DNA of 42,077 nt from an uncultured Prevotellaceae bacterium (GTDB lineage: Bacteria > Bacteroidota > Bacteroidia > Bacteroidales > Bacteroidaceae). The notes under the pieces were generated by a model, which was given only the letters and a program-made list of their open reading frames with translations, did no database searches and had not been told where the DNA came from. The position numbers and the translations under genes are program-made. The stretch covers positions 1 to 42,077 of the forward strand of contig CACXJZ010000022.1 in the NCBI GenBank assembly GCA_902768105.1. The letters run 5' to 3'. Shown piece by piece: positions 32,442 to 39,513 of this stretch. The number at the start of each line of letters is the position of its first letter. The first letter of the stretch is position 1.

Positions 32442-34466
32442 TTACAGGGGATCTACGTCGTAATAGACCATAAGCGACGCATAACGCTTGTCCGTGAGCA
32501 TCTGACTCTGAGCCATGAGCAGATACTCACGGACTTTTTTCATGTCAATGCCGTTTTCTAACTTCAGCACTACCTTACGGATATGCTGCTGGCGAACCAT
32601 CGCGACAGAAGGTTTGTCGGGACCTAACACACGGTCACCAAACCACTGGCGCAGACGTGAGCCGAGTTCGATGGCTGCCGTGTTCACAAGAGAATCGTCC
32701 TTATGACGCAGATAGACAGCAACAAGGCGGTAGAAGGGTGGATAGCGGAAGGCACGGCGCTCACTCAACAACTCCTGAAAGAAAGTCTCGAAGTCGTTGC
32801 GCACCACCTGACCAATGAGTGGTAGGTTAGCTTGGCGTGTCTGCAGGATAACCAGTCCACGTTTGCCTTTACGACCGGCACGTCCACTGACCTGTGCCAT
32901 CATCATGTAGGCATGCTCGTAGGCCCTGAAGTCAGGATAGTTCAGCATAGTATCAGCATTCAAGATACCCACCACGCTGACACGATCGAAGTCAAGTCCC
33001 TTACTCACCATCTGCGTACCGATGAGGATATTCGTCCTACCCGTCGAAAAATCGTTGATGATGCGCTCGTAGGCATTACGCGTACGGGTAGTGTCAAGGT
33101 CCATGCGTGCCACACGGGCTTCGGGGAAGATGTCACGCACGGCGTCTTCAATCTTCTCCGTGCCGTAGCCCCGCGACCGCAACTCCTTCGAGCCACAGCT
33201 GGGACATTCCGTGGGAATTCGATATACGGCTCCACAATAATGACATGTCAACTGGTTCATACTACGGTGCAGCGTCAGCGAAACGTCACAATGCTGACAA
33301 TGGGGTACCCACCCACACTGCCGACATTCCACCATAGGAGCGAAGCCTCGGCGGTTCTGGAACAGGATAACCTGCTCGTCACGCCCCAGTGCCTCGCGCA
33401 TCCGCGCCAGCAGCAATGGCGAGAACGGACCACTCATCAGCTTACGATGCTGCAGGTCCTTCACATCAACCACCTTCACTTCAGGCAGCTCAATGCCTTG
33501 GTAGCGTTCTGTCAGTGTCACCAGTCCGTACTTCCCCACCTGCGCATTGTAATAACTCTCGGCACATGGCGTGGCGGTACCCAACAATACCTTAGGACGA
33601 GACATCCGCCCTTCACCATTTGCAAGCGAAGCGAGCATGATAGCTACATTCCGTGCATGGTAGCGGGGCATAGGGTCCTGTTGCTTGTAGCTGGTCTCGT
33701 GCTCCTCATCGACAATAACGAGTCCCAAACGCTGGAATGGCAGGAATACCGACGACCGCACACCAAGAATGACGTCATAAGGATTCTGCGACAGTTGCTT
33801 CTGCCAAATCTCCACACGTTCCGCATCGGAATACTTCGAGTGGTAGATACCCAAGCGATTGCCGAACACCCGTCGCAGGCGATCCATTGTCTGTACCGTC
33901 AACGCAATCTCAGGCAACAGATAGAGCACCTGTTCCTTACGGTCGAGCGCCTGCTGGATGAGGTGTATGTAAAGTTCGGTCTTGCCGCTTGACGTTACGC
34001 CATGCAGCAAGACCACATTCTTCTTCAGAAATTGGAATTGTATCTGATTATAGGCATCTTGCTGGGCAGCATTCAACGTCTTGATGTTCTCGGGCTGTGG
34101 TTCCAGTCCAAGGGGCAAACGAGGTTTCCTCTTCTTTTCCTCTTCCTTTTTCAGTCCGCTGGGCAGCGCTGCCTTCATCACCATGCCGATGGGCGACATG
34201 TAGTAGTCAGCTATCCATTGCCACAACTTCAGCTGACTGGGCAACAGCACAGGACTCTCGTCAACAACATCAAGCACCTCCTTCACCTCGTAGCCCTGCG
34301 GCTGCTCGTCATGCTGACGGGCCACAATACCCACGTAGCTCTTCGAGCGACCGAAAGGCACGAGCACGCGAATGCCCACCTGCATCCTCGGCTCATAGGC
34401 GGCCGACACGGTGTAGGTGAACATCCCCTCAAGGGGCACAGGCAGAATAACGTCAACGTAGCTCAT
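32442..34466 (-). CDS. priA: Primosomal replication helicase PriA, apparently without the winged-helix domain
   Basis: The 674-residue helicase begins MSYVDVILPVPLEGMFTYTV (3' DNA-binding domain). It then passes from ALPSGLKKEEEKKRKP almost directly to LNAAQQDAYNQIQ, where PriA usually carries a winged helix of about 80-120 residues. Walker A is HGVTSSGKTE and Walker B is VDEEHE. Eight zinc cysteines lie in CRQCGW...CQHC and CHYC...CPSC. Motifs GTQMVSKGLDFD and QVSGRAGRKGKRG follow. It restarts collapsed replication forks. The start at 34466 fits a nearly leaderless transcript. Confidence 0.93.
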   Translation of the reverse strand: MSYVDVILPVPLEGMFTYTVSAAYEPRMQVGIRVLVPFGRSKSYVGIVARQHDEQPQGYEVKEVLDVVDESPVLLPSQLKLWQWIADYYMSPIGMVMKAALPSGLKKEEEKKRKPRLPLGLEPQPENIKTLNAAQQDAYNQIQFQFLKKNVVLLHGVTSSGKTELYIHLIQQALDRKEQVLYLLPEIALTVQTMDRLRRVFGNRLGIYHSKYSDAERVEIWQKQLSQNPYDVILGVRSSVFLPFQRLGLVIVDEEHETSYKQQDPMPRYHARNVAIMLASLANGEGRMSRPKVLLGTATPCAESYYNAQVGKYGLVTLTERYQGIELPEVKVVDVKDLQHRKLMSGPFSPLLLARMREALGRDEQVILFQNRRGFAPMVECRQCGWVPHCQHCDVSLTLHRSMNQLTCHYCGAVYRIPTECPSCGSKELRSRGYGTEKIEDAVRDIFPEARVARMDLDTTRTRNAYERIINDFSTGRTNILIGTQMVSKGLDFDRVSVVGILNADTMLNYPDFRAYEHAYMMMAQVSGRAGRKGKRGLVILQTRQANLPLIGQVVRNDFETFFQELLSERRAFRYPPFYRLVAVYLRHKDDSLVNTAAIELGSRLRQWFGDRVLGPDKPSVAMVRQQHIRKVVLKLENGIDMKKVREYLLMAQSQMLTDKRYASLMVYYDVDPL

Positions 34467-34473
34467 GCAGCCA

Positions 34474-34505
34474 CAAAGGTACAAAAAAAAATAAAGCAAG
34501 CGAAA
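34474..34505 (-). promoter_or_regulatory. priA promoter inside a terminator, near-leaderless
   Basis: TACCTTTG (34474-34481), 19-base spacer, and a TTTCG-like -33 at 34501-34505 that lies in the hairpin loop. The predicted start is only about 1-3 bases before the ATG at 34464-34466. Confidence 0.62.
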
Positions 34506-34522
34506 CACTTGCTTTATTTTTT
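34483..34522 (-). terminator. Terminator of the outer-membrane protein gene, merged with the priA promoter
   Basis: ATAAAGCAAG pairs with CTTGCTTTAT, extended by A/T pairs to about 15, with a seven-base loop (34501-34507). On the minus strand a run of T follows. It ends the gene at 34540-35157. Confidence 0.9.
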
Positions 34523-34539
34523 ATGGATTATCTTTCTTT

Positions 34540-35157
34540 TTAGAGCGGAATCTTATAGCCAACGGTCAGCATGATGACGCTGTTCTTGCAGTCACCATTA
34601 TCAAAGACCTTGGTCAAACCGAGGTTATAACGTGCATCAATTACAAAGTCATCGAACTCGTAAGACAGGCCAAGGGGAATAGAGAGGTCAAATTTCTTGA
34701 ACCCCTCGCTATCGGTATTCTCAACATCTCCAGCAGTTGTTTTAGCCTTTATCTTCTGAGAAATCAGGAATCCCGGTTGAACACCAGCCTTGATAGCCAG
34801 ACCAGGAACTATATAGTAATTTGCCAAAACAGGTACGTTAAGGTATGTCATGTTTATCGAAGGTTCTTTTACTCCTAACGTACCAAAAGGACCAAAATCG
34901 ATTATACCCTGGTCATCTGACTTAGTGCCCTGCATTGAAGCCAACAAACCAGCTGTTACGGCAAACTGATCTGACACCTGATAGCCAAATTCAGCACCAC
35001 CCACAAAACCAAATGTCATTTTTGCATCGTCTATCTTTGTCAGTGTTGTAAGTGTACCACCAACCATGGGCTTGATAAACATTGAACCTGCTTCACTCTG
35101 TGCATTGGCAGTGAAAGCGAATGCTGCAAATACAATTGCTAATAATGTCTTTTTCAT
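34540..35157 (-). CDS. Small outer-membrane beta-barrel protein
   Basis: The 205-residue protein has a signal peptide (MKKTLLAIVFAAFAFTANAQ) and about eight amphipathic beta-strands. Periodic turns such as YQVSDQFAVTAGL and IVPGLAIKAGVQPGF match PorT/OMP_b-brl-type barrels. The end is MLTVGYKIPL. No ligand can be inferred. A second in-frame ATG two codons upstream is possible. It has its own promoter and terminator, so it is a single-gene unit. Confidence 0.8.
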   Translation of the reverse strand: MKKTLLAIVFAAFAFTANAQSEAGSMFIKPMVGGTLTTLTKIDDAKMTFGFVGGAEFGYQVSDQFAVTAGLLASMQGTKSDDQGIIDFGPFGTLGVKEPSINMTYLNVPVLANYYIVPGLAIKAGVQPGFLISQKIKAKTTAGDVENTDSEGFKKFDLSIPLGLSYEFDDFVIDARYNLGLTKVFDNGDCKNSVIMLTVGYKIPL

Positions 35158-35206
35158 AATCATTTACTTTTAAATAATTAATAATTTTGTTTGTTTAATA
35201 CGAGGA

Positions 35207-35238
35207 CAAAGGTAAGCAAAATTTATAAACTCTCCAAA
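35207..35238 (-). promoter_or_regulatory. Promoter for the small outer-membrane barrel gene
   Basis: Minus strand TTTG (35235-35238), 20 bases, TACCTTTG (35207-35214). An excellent match, with a leader of about 45-50 bases. Confidence 0.8.
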
Positions 35239-35247
35239 TATTTATGC

Positions 35248-35275
35248 AAAAAAAACGCAAAACATTCGTTTTGCG
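35248..35275 (-). terminator. Terminator after the second barrel gene
   Basis: CGCAAAAC (35256-35263) pairs with GTTTTGCG (35268-35275), four-base loop. Read on the minus strand it is followed by eight T. It separates the two barrel genes. Confidence 0.9.
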
Positions 35276-35319
35276 CCTTTTGCTTTATCTAAATATCTCT
35301 TTACTTCTTCCTTTGCTCC

Positions 35320-35913
35320 TTAGAAGTAATAAGCTGCCGAAATCTGCCATGCATTGTTTCTGGTGTCGTACTCGTCCCTGACATTGTTCCACGAGAATTC
35401 ACCCGTCTTGCCAAGGGCAATGTTGTAGTTAAAGCCTATTTCCAGATGACTCAACATGGTTACACCGGCACCCAGATTGATACTGAAGTTGGTTTTCTTC
35501 AACTGGTAATTCTCAGTGTTGAGGAGTTTGAAGTTCTCGTCACCCACGTTAATGCCGAACTGCGGACCAGCAGCCAGGTAGAGACCTGCAGCATCGCCCA
35601 GTCCGAAAGTGTAACGGGCATTGATAGGAATGTTGATACTCTTCTGGTCGATGGTAACGCCCTCCAGCTTTGCCTCACGCTGGTCATAAAGAGCAGCCAC
35701 GTCAACTCCCAGTCCTACGATGGGAAGGGTAAACTTAACGGTTGGGCCAATGAAGAAGCCCGCACGATTGGAACTGTTCAACACATCAGAAGACAGTGAC
35801 ATGTTGGTAACATTGAAACCGCCCTTGATACCGAAACTGGTTTGGGCCTGCGACGGTGTTGCAACCAATAGCAATGCAGCAACACTCAAAACGGTAAAAA
35901 TCTTTTTCATCAT
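35320..35913 (-). CDS. Small outer-membrane beta-barrel protein (PorT-type fold)
   Basis: The 197-residue product has a signal peptide (MMKKIFTVLSVAALLLVATPSQAQ) and alternating beta-strands: SFGIKGGFNVTNMSL, AGFFIGPTVKFTLP, GLYLAAGPQFGINVG. The last strand is WQISAAYYF with the terminal aromatic expected for BAM. I see no promoter just upstream. It may follow gldN on one transcript, 72 bases away, making it a candidate accessory of the secretion locus. Confidence 0.8.
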   Translation of the reverse strand: MMKKIFTVLSVAALLLVATPSQAQTSFGIKGGFNVTNMSLSSDVLNSSNRAGFFIGPTVKFTLPIVGLGVDVAALYDQREAKLEGVTIDQKSINIPINARYTFGLGDAAGLYLAAGPQFGINVGDENFKLLNTENYQLKKTNFSINLGAGVTMLSHLEIGFNYNIALGKTGEFSWNNVRDEYDTRNNAWQISAAYYF

Positions 35914-35943
35914 CTTTTCCTTCTTTTTTGTTATTTCATTTTC

Positions 35944-35974
35944 GCGTTATAGCGCTATGACGTTGTCATAACGC
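35944..35974. promoter_or_regulatory. Nested palindromes between gldN and the barrel gene
   Basis: GCGTTAT (35944-35950) pairs with ATAACGC (35968-35974). Inside are ATAGCGCTAT (35949-35958), a perfect palindrome, and TATGAC-GTT-GTCATA (35956-35970). The last overlaps the second, so the folds are mutually exclusive. No T run follows. Confidence 0.6.
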
Positions 35975-35985
35975 CAGAACTCTCT

Positions 35986-37074
35986 TTAATGCCTCTGTCT
36001 GCGCACTGAAATCCTCGGCGACGAACCAGTGTTGCCACCCGACGTGGTGCTGCCCGAATTGGTTGACACGCGCTGACGACGGGTCTTCTTCTTTTTCTTC
36101 TTCGACTCCTTCACGGGCTTCACGTCATCAGTATTGGCATCAGTGGAATCTACGCTAGCGGTGTCGTTACGTAGCGTCGTGGCAAACAGCCCGCGCTCGA
36201 AGGCCACCAACTCCTGCTCTATGCGCTCCTGCTCCTTGGCCATCGCAGTGTCCGTCGGACAATATTGTGCCAGCGTGCGACCCAGCATGTTGTTGGTCTT
36301 GTATATCTTTCCGCTATACATGTTCAGCGTGAAGTAGTCACTCATCGACATCGTGGCGGCATTGTTTAGACTGCTCGTCATCACCGTCTGCCGGCTGAGG
36401 AAGGGCTCCAGGTCACTGTACTTCACCCAGAACAGGGGGTACTTGGCAGCCTCTCCGCCGAAGTCGTCCTCGCGCAGCATAACAGGACAAAGAGCCAGCA
36501 CCTTGCGGTGGAACGTTGAGTTCGACTGATCGTAGTAGGCACTCTCTTTCAGGTAGTACAGACGTACCTCCTGCGAGGGGATGTCGCTATTATCCACGCG
36601 TATCTTACCATCCTTCTCCTCGTAGAAGATGTGATAGTCGGACAGCAGCGTCTTGAACTTCACACGGGCGGAGTCGCTGAACACCTCATTACCGTCGAGC
36701 CGATATTCATAGGCGGGCACATATCCGTTCTGCACAAGTTTGAAAACATAGGTAAACAGATTCATGTCGTGACCCACAGGTTCCACAGGATAGTAGAGTC
36801 CGCCATTGGCATCCTTCGTGAGGTCTATCTCACGGTAGATATCACGACGCCACACCACGTCCTCGGGCATGTCAATAGCCGTGGGGAACATCAGACGGGC
36901 ACGCTGCGTCAGCTGCCCCTGCGTATTCTGCGGCGTTGTTGTCGTCGTATTGGCAGGCCTCCTCCTACGGTTGGCGGGCTGTGCCGTACCTGCTAAAGGT
37001 AAAAAGGTAAAAAGGTAAAAAAGTAAGATACCCTTTACCGCTACCTCTTTCCAACATATTTGACTTTTTCTCAT
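35986..37074 (-). CDS. gldN: Type IX secretion protein GldN/PorN
   Basis: The 362-residue periplasmic protein has a signal peptide with core FYLFTFLPLAGTAQ. It contains the GldN segment WRRDIYREIDLTKDANGGLYYPVEP and a long C-terminal charged, low-complexity tail (KKKKKKTRRQR). GldN/PorN forms the ring with GldK/PorK on the periplasmic side of the outer membrane. It is last in the gldK-L-M-N order. The signal core is encoded by a tandem octamer. Confidence 0.92.
   Translation of the reverse strand: MRKSQICWKEVAVKGILLFYLFTFLPLAGTAQPANRRRRPANTTTTTPQNTQGQLTQRARLMFPTAIDMPEDVVWRRDIYREIDLTKDANGGLYYPVEPVGHDMNLFTYVFKLVQNGYVPAYEYRLDGNEVFSDSARVKFKTLLSDYHIFYEEKDGKIRVDNSDIPSQEVRLYYLKESAYYDQSNSTFHRKVLALCPVMLREDDFGGEAAKYPLFWVKYSDLEPFLSRQTVMTSSLNNAATMSMSDYFTLNMYSGKIYKTNNMLGRTLAQYCPTDTAMAKEQERIEQELVAFERGLFATTLRNDTASVDSTDANTDDVKPVKESKKKKKKTRRQRVSTNSGSTTSGGNTGSSPRISVRRQRH
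36994..37025. repeat. Eight-base repeat in the gldN signal peptide (AAAAGGTA x4)
   Basis: Units TAAAGGTA, AAAAGGTA, AAAAGGTA, AAAAAGTA. On the coding strand these are TACCTTTT repeats giving LLFYLFTFLPL. The unit equals that in the M6 protease (26295-26318). Confidence 0.92.
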
Positions 37075-37113
37075 ATCTTATATATTTATGTTCTCATATT
37101 TGCTCTTTAGCTT

Positions 37114-38679
37114 TTACTTAACAATAACCTCCATCGATGCAGGCAGCGTACGCTGTATGCCGTCAGGACCTACTGCCGTAACACGCGAGATGTAGAAACG
37201 CTTATTACGCGATAGCTTGCGGAACGTGTCCTTCTGACGAGCAGAGAAGTGCGAACCGTCGCTCAGCATCGGCACAGCGTTACCCATATTGTCGAAGAAC
37301 ACGGCCTCGAACGACTGCACCTTGAAGGCAATATCGAGGATACCGTCATCGATGGCAGCCCCAATACCCTCGGCAGCCATCAACTGTGCCTTTGTCAGAC
37401 CACCGCCACGGAAGCGTGCGCCATTGCCGTCAGCATCAGTCGTAGTGATGTAAGCTGTCGGGTCGGGCAGTTTGCGCACATGGAACGTGAACTGTCCCAT
37501 CTGCTGTGCACGTCCGGTATTGGTGGAAGTAACGGTGATGGTCACATCCTTACCCACTGCCGACGGACGGGCGATATAATGGCCGGCACTGACGGGTGTC
37601 AGCGTTCCACCAGAGATGGTAGCCTGCACTTTCGAGAGGGGCACGCCAGGCACACTGACACTGATGGGGTTGTTGTAGCCGGCATAGAGCACGTTCATGA
37701 GATCGGCCGACACTGTAGCACTCGGATCAACCACCGTATATTTCTGTTCGAAGTCGCGACGTATGCGGTCACCATTGCTGTTCATAACTTCCAGATAACC
37801 TGCCAACGTGAAGTCACCGGTACGTCCGCAGACGGTCTCATAGAGTCCGTCCTTCAAGTTCAACTGACGTCCGCCCACGTAAATGGCGGGTGTCTGTGTG
37901 GTATCAACGGCTGCCATAACGATGCGGGCTGAGAACTTGTCACCGCGTACGATGGTCTGCGAACTGGGAATGACGAAGGCGTTGAGCGCATTCACACGCA
38001 CATCCTTCAAATCGACATTGCTCACCAGCGTATGCAACACCTCACCCTCAGCATAGCGCACGTCACTCTGCAACTTAGTCAACAGCGTGACAGCGGCAGC
38101 TACGGGCATGTTCTCAAACATGTACTGCTGCCAGTTCTTACCCATAGTCAGCGCGTTCTTGGGAAACTCCGTTGAGAGGTTGCTGGCAATAATCTTGCGC
38201 TGTACGGAATCCTCAATCATCGCCAGTATACGCTCGCGGTAGGCATCGATGGCACGCTTCAACGTCTCACCCTGTCCAGCAGTCGGCGAGAGCATTACCT
38301 GCGAGGCGGCCTGCAGGTTTTCCTTGTTGCGGATATTGTGCACGTCAGCGTCGCTACCGTCAGCCTCCTGCACAATGGCCAGCTTCAGATTGTCAGCCAA
38401 GACATAAAGCGAGTCGCTCATGCGCTTCACCAGCTGTGCCTTCTCAAACCATTCCTTCACCTTAGCCGGATTGGCCTTCATCTGCTCCTCGAAGTCCGAA
38501 TAGATGGCATTGTTCTGTAGCGTCGAGTTGTCGGTCGAGCGGTGCAGGCTCTCCTCCACGAGTGAGAAGCCGTTGAGCACCTCCGTCGAGACGTTCAACG
38601 CAAGCATAGCCATGAGGACGACGTACATCAGATTGATCATCTTCTGGCGCGGGTTCAGGGGTCGCTTCTTGATTGCCAT
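37114..38679 (-). CDS. gldM: Type IX secretion motor protein GldM/PorM
   Basis: The 521-residue protein has one N-terminal helix (KMINLMYVVLMAMLALNVS) with the family's STEVLNGF continuation. Four periplasmic domains follow, ending in GPDGIQRTLPASMEVIVK. With GldL it forms the proton-driven rotary motor and reaches to the GldKN ring. Length and order are typical. It is separated from gldL by 18 bases made of an ATTGTAA repeat. Confidence 0.95.
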   Translation of the reverse strand: MAIKKRPLNPRQKMINLMYVVLMAMLALNVSTEVLNGFSLVEESLHRSTDNSTLQNNAIYSDFEEQMKANPAKVKEWFEKAQLVKRMSDSLYVLADNLKLAIVQEADGSDADVHNIRNKENLQAASQVMLSPTAGQGETLKRAIDAYRERILAMIEDSVQRKIIASNLSTEFPKNALTMGKNWQQYMFENMPVAAAVTLLTKLQSDVRYAEGEVLHTLVSNVDLKDVRVNALNAFVIPSSQTIVRGDKFSARIVMAAVDTTQTPAIYVGGRQLNLKDGLYETVCGRTGDFTLAGYLEVMNSNGDRIRRDFEQKYTVVDPSATVSADLMNVLYAGYNNPISVSVPGVPLSKVQATISGGTLTPVSAGHYIARPSAVGKDVTITVTSTNTGRAQQMGQFTFHVRKLPDPTAYITTTDADGNGARFRGGGLTKAQLMAAEGIGAAIDDGILDIAFKVQSFEAVFFDNMGNAVPMLSDGSHFSARQKDTFRKLSRNKRFYISRVTAVGPDGIQRTLPASMEVIVK

Positions 38680-38697
38680 TATTACAATTTACAATTT

Positions 38698-39510
38698 TCA
38701 TCCGTTCAAACCTGCTCTAACCGACATAGCATCAATCATGCGGGCATAGATATTGTTGAGCTCCTTGATCTGCTCTGCCATGTGACGGGTCTGCTCATTG
38801 ATTTCGTCGATGGTGCCAATCTGCGAGCTGGCACTCTTCAGTTGCATCTCATAGACCTTGCAGATACCGGTCAGCGTGCGGTTCAGGTTCTCCATCTCCT
38901 CCGAGTCGGTAGTCAGACGGCGACTCTGCTCCGATACGCGCTCCAGCACCTCAGTCAGCTTCTGCAGTTCCTCGACATAGGCGTTTGTAGCCTCCGTCAT
39001 GTCGGGTGTCAGCGGCGGCACATTAGCAACCGCAGCTGCAGGAGCAGCAACCGCTGCGGCAGCCACGCGCTCAGAAGACTCAGAGTACTCGGAATGTTCA
39101 GAATACTCAGAGCCACCATTGCTCCTATAGCCACCACCGCCACCTATAATAATAGTCTGACCGCCACTGACCGCACCGCCACTAATAGCAGCGACAGCAG
39201 GCTCTGCGCTCTCGGCAATCTCAGTGCCCTCGGCAACATCCTCTTCCAGATGCGTAGGCAGCTCCATACCGTTGGCAGTCTTGTCGAACGGACGGTCAAA
39301 GGCAGACAGGAAGAACACGACAACCTCGGTACCCATACCCAGATAGAGCATGAGGTTGGCACCGGGCAGGTAGGTCAGTTTAAACAAAGTACCTAAGATT
39401 ACCACGGCAGCACCCCAACTGTAGGCATAGTTCAGGAACGTTTGTCCCGGAACACTGTCCATCCACTTCTGCAAGCGGTAGATGAAATTGATTTTACTAT
39501 ATTGTGTCAT
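38698..39510 (-). CDS. gldL: Type IX secretion motor protein GldL/PorL
   Basis: The 270-residue inner-membrane protein has two helices at residues 25-46 and 52-70. The protonatable Glu62 in GMGTEVVVFF corresponds to the essential glutamate of PorL/GldL. The cytoplasmic part has a linker with EYSEHSEYSESSE (nine-base repeat) and AAAAVAAPAAAVA, then a coiled coil (KLTEVLERVSEQSRRLTTD). It powers GldM rotation. It lies three bases from the gldK stop. Confidence 0.95.
   Translation of the reverse strand: MTQYSKINFIYRLQKWMDSVPGQTFLNYAYSWGAAVVILGTLFKLTYLPGANLMLYLGMGTEVVVFFLSAFDRPFDKTANGMELPTHLEEDVAEGTEIAESAEPAVAAISGGAVSGGQTIIIGGGGGYRSNGGSEYSEHSEYSESSERVAAAAVAAPAAAVANVPPLTPDMTEATNAYVEELQKLTEVLERVSEQSRRLTTDSEEMENLNRTLTGICKVYEMQLKSASSQIGTIDEINEQTRHMAEQIKELNNIYARMIDAMSVRAGLNG
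39070..39114. repeat. Nine-base in-frame repeat in gldL
   Basis: Five units: CTCAGAAGA, CTCAGAGTA, CTCGGAATG, TTCAGAATA, CTCAGAGCC. They encode SEYSEHSEYSESSE, matching the repeat of kdtA (21663-21698). The unit keeps frame and lies in a cytoplasmic linker. Confidence 0.9.
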
Positions 39511-39513
39511 CGC

